Assembly: GCA_964613585.1 (NCBI GenBank)
Contig: CAZTHL010000112.1
Span: forward strand, 1-10,835
DNA length: 10,835 nucleotides
Direction of reading: 5' to 3'
DNA from: CAZTHL01 sp964613585
Lineage (GTDB): Bacteria; Pseudomonadota; Alphaproteobacteria; DSM-16000; Inquilinaceae
A program made the translations under genes and the position numbers. Positions within the stretch are counted from its first letter, which is position 1. Each line of letters starts with the position of its first letter. This document shows, one piece after another, positions 7,659-10,835 of the stretch. The notes under the pieces were generated by a model that saw only the letters and a program-made list of their open reading frames with translations, made no database searches and had not been told where the DNA came from.

Positions 7659-8522
7659 TCAATTCACCCCGTGGACCAGCCGGTTTGCCTCGCGCACCCC
7701 GTCATAAAGGCTGTCGCTCAGCACCTCGTAGCCGCTGCCGTAGAATCCGGCCTCGCGCATGACCTGCATCACCGGGTGATCCATTGTCAGAGCCGCCAGA
7801 GCCTTGGCCACACTGGCCTTGACCGAAGGGTCCATGTCTCCCCGCGCCGCGTAGGCCGGGTTCGGGATCGGGGCGGATTCCGCGAGGATGCGAAAGGGGT
7901 TGTCATCGCTCAGCGCCGCGGGATCGGTTCCATAAATCAAGGAGGACACGGCGCCCGCATCAATGCGCTGCAGCGCCACGGCCTCCAGCACCTTGTCATG
8001 CTTCTTCAGGTACAACACGCGCCGGAAATAGTCTTCCGGCTCGATCCCTCGACGTCGCAGCACGGCCATGGGGAAGACATAGCCGCTGGTTGAGTCCGGG
8101 TCGGTGAAGGCGAACAGGCCGTCCTCGAGATCCGACAGGCTCTCGTGACGGGAGTCGGCATGGGTGATGATCAAGCTGCGATAGGAGGCGGAGACCTGGC
8201 CGCCGCGGTCGCGCTGGATCGTCGCCAGATAGTGCAGGTCCGGCATGGCCCGCTTGGCCACCGTGTAGATGTTCGGCGAGAAGTGGCCGAAATCGACCCG
8301 CCCGTCCTGCATCGCCGCGACCAAGTCATCATAGTCGGGAGCGATGTACAGGCTCACATCCGTCCCGATCTCCTCGGACAGGTACTGGGTCAATGGTGTG
8401 TAGAAGGCGGTCACCTCATCACGGTCGGTAAAGGGCGTCGAGGCGAAGATATACCTATCCTGGGCTGCGGCCGGGGGCACAAGGGCCATTATCATCAGGA
8501 CAGTGAAGACGAGACGGGTCAA
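7659..8522 (-). CDS. PhnD-family periplasmic substrate-binding protein
   Basis: A 287-aa secreted binding protein of the phosphate/phosphite/phosphonate (PhnD) family. A signal peptide with hydrophobic core LVFTVLMIMALVPPA and the site AAA-Q places cleavage after residue 20. Family landmarks: RDGRVDFG-type segment at 72-79 (QDGRVDFG), SYRSLIITHADS at 113-124, and the anion-site motif FTDPDSTSGYVFP at 139-151; DKVLEAV at 176-182 is also typical. The start is TTG at 8522, supported by GGAGG five bases upstream. No permease or ATPase gene accompanies it; instead it lies between a cyclase and a sensor phosphatase. I infer a sensing role: the loaded protein may contact the extracytoplasmic domain of the SiaA-like phosphatase. 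PhnD-like proteins coupled to signalling proteins are known in other bacteria. The ligand cannot be read from sequence; phosphonate, phosphite or an unrelated small molecule are possible. Confidence 0.9.
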   Translation of the reverse strand: MTRLVFTVLMIMALVPPAAAQDRYIFASTPFTDRDEVTAFYTPLTQYLSEEIGTDVSLYIAPDYDDLVAAMQDGRVDFGHFSPNIYTVAKRAMPDLHYLATIQRDRGGQVSASYRSLIITHADSRHESLSDLEDGLFAFTDPDSTSGYVFPMAVLRRRGIEPEDYFRRVLYLKKHDKVLEAVALQRIDAGAVSSLIYGTDPAALSDDNPFRILAESAPIPNPAYAARGDMDPSVKASVAKALAALTMDHPVMQVMREAGFYGSGYEVLSDSLYDGVREANRLVHGVN

Positions 8523-8618
8523 CGGGGCCTCCGATGCTGGCTAGACTCGGACCGGACGGTCGGACCTCAGCGCGAGATCAAAGTATTCAATATGGCCGCT
8601 GCTCATGCCACGCCGGGT

Positions 8619-8711
8619 TTATGATTCTTTGAAGACAGCCGCTAAACCGGATTTAGGAAAACAGGAGACCAGATTGTCAACGAAGAAGTTGACAAAGAGA
8701 TTGACAAGCAT
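8619..8711 (-). CDS. Possible 30-aa hydrophobic leader peptide
   Basis: An ATG-started frame of 30 codons begins 14 bases after the cyclase stop: MLVNLFVNFFVDNLV at its N-terminus, then a polar tail ending FKES. The hydrophobic half is encoded by the repeated TTGTCAA elements of this gap. There is no clear ribosome binding site, so this may be chance. If real, it could be a small membrane peptide or a leader controlling the PhnD-type gene. Confidence 0.2.
   Translation of the reverse strand: MLVNLFVNFFVDNLVSCFPKSGLAAVFKES
8651..8707 (-). promoter_or_regulatory. Leader of the PhnD-type gene with three TTGACAA half-sites
   Basis: A perfect inverted repeat TTGTCAAC-GAAGAA-GTTGACAA (8674-8695) is followed by a further TTGACAA (8701-8707), 12 bases from its neighbour. 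This is an A/T-rich island in GC-rich DNA. On the minus strand one copy could also be a -35 box (TTGACA, complement of 8675-8680), but the hexamer 18 bases on (CTAAAT) is a poor -10. The arrangement looks like an operator, an internal promoter, or both. The 203-bp gap contrasts with the tight spacing of the three genes upstream. Confidence 0.4.
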
Positions 8712-8725
8712 GGGCGATGGTGACT

Positions 8726-9751
8726 CTACAAGGACTGGATCCGCTCGGTCACAAGCCGCAGCTTTTCCAGCAAGACGTCCTTTCGCCCGGCATCAATTCG
8801 GTCCGGGTTCAGGTAGATGGAGAACCCATCGGTGTTCTCGGTGATCTCGTCAACCTTCTGAATGTTGCTGAACAGATCGATCACTTTGTAGGTGTGGATT
8901 GGATACGGTATGCCCTTGACGAAGATGGTCTCCTTGCGCTCGCAGAAAACCTCGTCCTTAACCAGAGCATAGGTCTCGTGAGAGATCAGGATATCATTGG
9001 TTTGGGCGTTGCTTTCCAGACGACTGGCGAGGTTTACTTGACCGCCGATAATGGTGTAGTCCATACGCGCCGCGCTTCCGAAATTGCCGACAGTGCAGTA
9101 GCCGGTGGTGATGCCCATGCGCGCCTGAAACGGCTCCGACACGCCCATGCCGACCCAGACCTTGCCCAGAGCCTCGAGCCGCCGGCGCATCTCCAGCGCC
9201 ATCCGCACACAGGCCAGCGCATCCTCCCTCGGGCCTCGGCTTTCTGGGTCGCCGAAGAAGAGCAGCAGCGCATCGCCAATGAATTTGTCGATCATGGCCC
9301 CGTGCTTGAGCGCGATCCTGCACATCTCGTCCAGATAGCTGTTGAGAAAGTAGGTAAGCTCCTCAGGCTCCATGCGCTCCGTGATCGCTGTAAAGTTTGC
9401 GATGTCGGAGAAGAAGATGGTCAGCTTCTTCCGTCGGGCATTCAGCTTCACGTCGGTTCGGCCATGAAATATCGACTCATAGAGCTGCGGCGACAGATAC
9501 TTCGACAGATCTTGTGAAAGGCTCCCGAGAACGCGGTTTTGTTGGTTGAGCTGATCGTTGAGCTTCTTCTCGCGCTCCTGTTGCTTGTCGTTGAGCTTGA
9601 CCACCCGCTTGATCTTCTTGTTCAGCATCTCGAACTGGCGAAGGAGATCGGACAGGGCTTGACGGGGCACCGTTTCCGAGCTCTCCGTCTCCTCGAGCAG
9701 CGCCCGGCAGGCCTCGATGGCGCGGTCCTCCGGTGATTGCAGCTCGCTCAT
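8726..9751 (-). CDS. Class III adenylate cyclase with N-terminal coiled coil, in the siaD position
   Basis: A cytosolic nucleotide cyclase of 341 aa that should make cAMP from ATP. Residues about 30-90 form a coiled coil (LLRQFEMLNKKIKRVVKLND onward) leading into the common LSKYLSPQLYESIF linker. Catalytic domain about 105-290: metal-binding Asp116 (FFSDIANFT) and Asp160 (DKFIGD), base-selecting Lys156 and Asp231 (MDYTIIG), transition-state Asn240 and Arg244 (NLASRLE). All are intact, and the Lys/Asp pair points to ATP rather than GTP. A tail of about 50 residues (292-341) follows that I do not recognise. The gene overlaps the siaC stop by four bases (ATGA), so the two are translationally coupled. 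In Pseudomonas the equivalent gene, siaD, is a GGDEF diguanylate cyclase activated by SiaC through its N-terminal stalk; here the coiled coil is the likely SiaC docking site (inference). No transmembrane segment is seen. Confidence 0.95.
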   Translation of the reverse strand: MSELQSPEDRAIEACRALLEETESSETVPRQALSDLLRQFEMLNKKIKRVVKLNDKQQEREKKLNDQLNQQNRVLGSLSQDLSKYLSPQLYESIFHGRTDVKLNARRKKLTIFFSDIANFTAITERMEPEELTYFLNSYLDEMCRIALKHGAMIDKFIGDALLLFFGDPESRGPREDALACVRMALEMRRRLEALGKVWVGMGVSEPFQARMGITTGYCTVGNFGSAARMDYTIIGGQVNLASRLESNAQTNDILISHETYALVKDEVFCERKETIFVKGIPYPIHTYKVIDLFSNIQKVDEITENTDGFSIYLNPDRIDAGRKDVLLEKLRLVTERIQSL

Positions 9752-10137
9752 GAGGCTTTCTCGACCAGGTGGAACGGCAGGTCGACCAGATCCTCGGCAA
9801 ACTCCTCGCCATACTCCAGCGCCGCCTCGTTGTCCCGATCATAGATCCAGTTGACCGTCACCGCCTTGCCCGACTGGGCCGCCTCTTCCAGCTGGAAGAA
9901 CAGGTCCATGAAGATCTTCGAAGTGCTGCTGTTGAAGTACACGATCTCGAAGTTGAACTCGGCCGACTGCTCTGCCGCCAGCCCGGCCAGATACCGCTCC
10001 ACCCAGGCGAGGACCGGCGCATAGAATTCACTGGTGTTCTCCGGATAGGACTCGCCGGCGAAGCGGTGGCTGTGTGCCACCGGGTCCAGGCGGATCGCCG
10101 GCATCCCCGTGCCGGCAGGGATCTCCAGAACCTCCAT
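9748..10137 (-). CDS. siaC: SiaC-family (DUF1987) regulatory phosphoprotein
   Basis: A 129-aa single-domain cytosolic protein of the SiaC/DUF1987 family. In Pseudomonas, SiaC is phosphorylated on a threonine by SiaB and dephosphorylated by SiaA; the unphosphorylated form binds and activates the cyclase SiaD. Family landmarks here: GESYPENTSEFYAPVLAWVE at 28-47 and the switch loop YFNSSTSK at 67-74. Thr72 (codon 9922-9924) is the likely counterpart of the Pseudomonas phospho-threonine, with Ser70, Ser71 and Ser73 next to it. The start at 10137 has a strong AGGGGGCGG ribosome binding site, part of which overlaps the stop codon of the kinase gene 11 bases upstream. Its own stop overlaps the cyclase start. 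The tight packing kinase-phosphoprotein-cyclase indicates one functional unit. Confidence 0.93.
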   Translation of the reverse strand: MEVLEIPAGTGMPAIRLDPVAHSHRFAGESYPENTSEFYAPVLAWVERYLAGLAAEQSAEFNFEIVYFNSSTSKIFMDLFFQLEEAAQSGKAVTVNWIYDRDNEAALEYGEEFAEDLVDLPFHLVEKAS

Positions 10138-10148
10138 CGTTCCGCCCC

Positions 10149-10697
10149 CTATTGGATAAAGCCCCTGATAGTGAAGAAGGCCGTATCGGCGTCGATCGGC
10201 TTGAAGTCGAATTCCAGCGGCCGTGAGCACTTGCGCGCCATCTCGATGAAGCCGAGGCCGGCACCCTTGCTGTCGGCCTCGGGACCCTGCTTGCGCTTCT
10301 GCCGGTAGAGTTGCTTAAGCTGGTCAGGCGACATGGCGACCAGATCGCTCAGATAACCGCGCAGTCTCTCGACCTTGGCGGCAGGGATGCGGTTGCCGCA
10401 CAGGACGAAATGCTCGCCCTCCCGCCGGCCAAGCACGATGATGCCGAAGCCGAACTCGCCCTCGCCGTTCGGTCCGCATAATCGCTCCGCCGAGTAGAAC
10501 ATCATGTTCTGCATCTGCTCCATGAAGATCGAGAAGATCTTCATGGAGGTGCTCGTGTCGATGCGGTCGGCCTGCATGTTGTTCTTGAGGGCCTCTCCGA
10601 TGCCGATGACGATCTGATGCGAGATCGGGCCGCTGAAGCAGAAGATCGCGCCCTCATCCTCCATTCGCGTCTTCAGCGCATGCAGATCATCCAGCAT
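10149..10697 (-). CDS. siaB: SiaB-family protein kinase
   Basis: A 182-aa cytosolic protein of the SiaB (DUF6272) family, the kinase that phosphorylates SiaC in the Sia network. N-terminal IFCFSGPISHQIVIGIGEAL at 18-37 is a family hallmark; FMEQMQNMMFYSAER (58-72) resembles the N-box of GHKL ATPases, with Glu60 and Asn64; KGAGLGFIEMARK (144-156) is the glycine-rich ATP-lid element; PLEFDFKPIDADTAFFTI (160-177) is the typical end. Length agrees with the Pseudomonas protein (about 180 aa). Start at ATG 10697; GTG at 10700, three bases earlier, is equally possible and sits better with an AGGA nine bases before it. A longer frame to 10823 would overlap the promoter and is unlikely. First gene of the module, followed after 11 bases by siaC. 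Confidence 0.92.
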   Translation of the reverse strand: MLDDLHALKTRMEDEGAIFCFSGPISHQIVIGIGEALKNNMQADRIDTSTSMKIFSIFMEQMQNMMFYSAERLCGPNGEGEFGFGIIVLGRREGEHFVLCGNRIPAAKVERLRGYLSDLVAMSPDQLKQLYRQKRKQGPEADSKGAGLGFIEMARKCSRPLEFDFKPIDADTAFFTIRGFIQ

Positions 10698-10777
10698 CAC
10701 GGAGCCCGGTCCTGGACAGGCGGACACCGGCATCCACCCGTCTCGATTCTGAAGACTTGATCGAATTGGGTGCCGGG

Positions 10778-10807
10778 AGACTAGGCGGGATGCCGGCACC
10801 GTGTCAA
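10778..10807 (-). promoter_or_regulatory. Candidate promoter of the Sia-cyclase operon
   Basis: Minus strand: a perfect TTGACA (complement of 10802-10807), 18 bases, then TAGTCT (complement of 10778-10783). Transcription would start near 10771 and leave a leader of about 75 bases before siaB. The -35 is consensus and the -10 is weak, consistent with a regulated or GC-rich-genome promoter. Confidence 0.55.
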
Positions 10808-10835
10808 CGCAGCCTGCCTTCACAGCGGCCCGTGG

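Noticed and set aside
8525..8610. Second tiny minus-strand frame (21 codons, MSSGHIEYFD start) and a TCGGACC direct repeat before the PhnD-type gene
   Set aside because: Too short, no ribosome binding site, and the direct repeat is only 7 bases.
10698..10823. Longer SiaB start at 10823
   Set aside because: It would run through the TTGACA-18-TAGTCT promoter and give a 42-residue extension not seen in the family.

Overview
The window is GC-rich (visibly well above 60%) and has strong G/C preference at third codon positions. It carries a coiled-coil-bearing outer-membrane porin, a YejF-type double ATPase and a Sia-type phosphorylation module. Together these suggest a Gram-negative proteobacterium, most likely an alphaproteobacterium of the Rhodospirillales kind. 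The taxonomic call is inference from gene content and style, not from a marker gene. All eight genes supported here are on the minus strand, so transcription runs from high to low coordinates.

The right half (about 10.8 kb down to 5.6 kb) is a signalling locus. In transcription order it encodes: a SiaB-family protein kinase (10149-10697); a SiaC-family (DUF1987) phosphoprotein (9748-10137); a class III adenylate cyclase with an N-terminal coiled coil (8726-9751); a PhnD-family periplasmic binding protein (7659-8522); and a membrane PP2C/SpoIIE phosphatase with an extracytoplasmic sensor and HAMP domain, SiaA-like (5602-7383). In the known Pseudomonas SiaABCD network, kinase SiaB and phosphatase SiaA set the phosphorylation of SiaC, and unphosphorylated SiaC activates the diguanylate cyclase SiaD. 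Here the SiaD position holds a class III cyclase with ATP-selecting residues, and a binding-protein gene lies beside the sensor-phosphatase gene. The natural reading is a periplasmic ligand controlling cAMP through a Ser/Thr phosphorylation switch. This is the most interesting feature of the window.

The left half holds three separately transcribed genes: a porin (3400-4875) with a duplicated proline-rich linker and its own promoter; a 58-residue unrecognised protein (2416-2592) framed by a promoter and a strong stem-loop; and a YejF-type oligopeptide ABC transporter ATPase (377-2131), without yejA, yejB or yejE next to it in the window. Long non-coding stretches separate them. Three copies of a 95-155 bp palindromic repeat sit in these gaps (121-216, 3264-3402, 5222-5375). 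One copy contributes the porin stop codon and another contains a 16-bp unit repeated three times.

The remaining gaps (1-120, 2672-3263, parts of 4876-5601) show no convincing gene or RNA.
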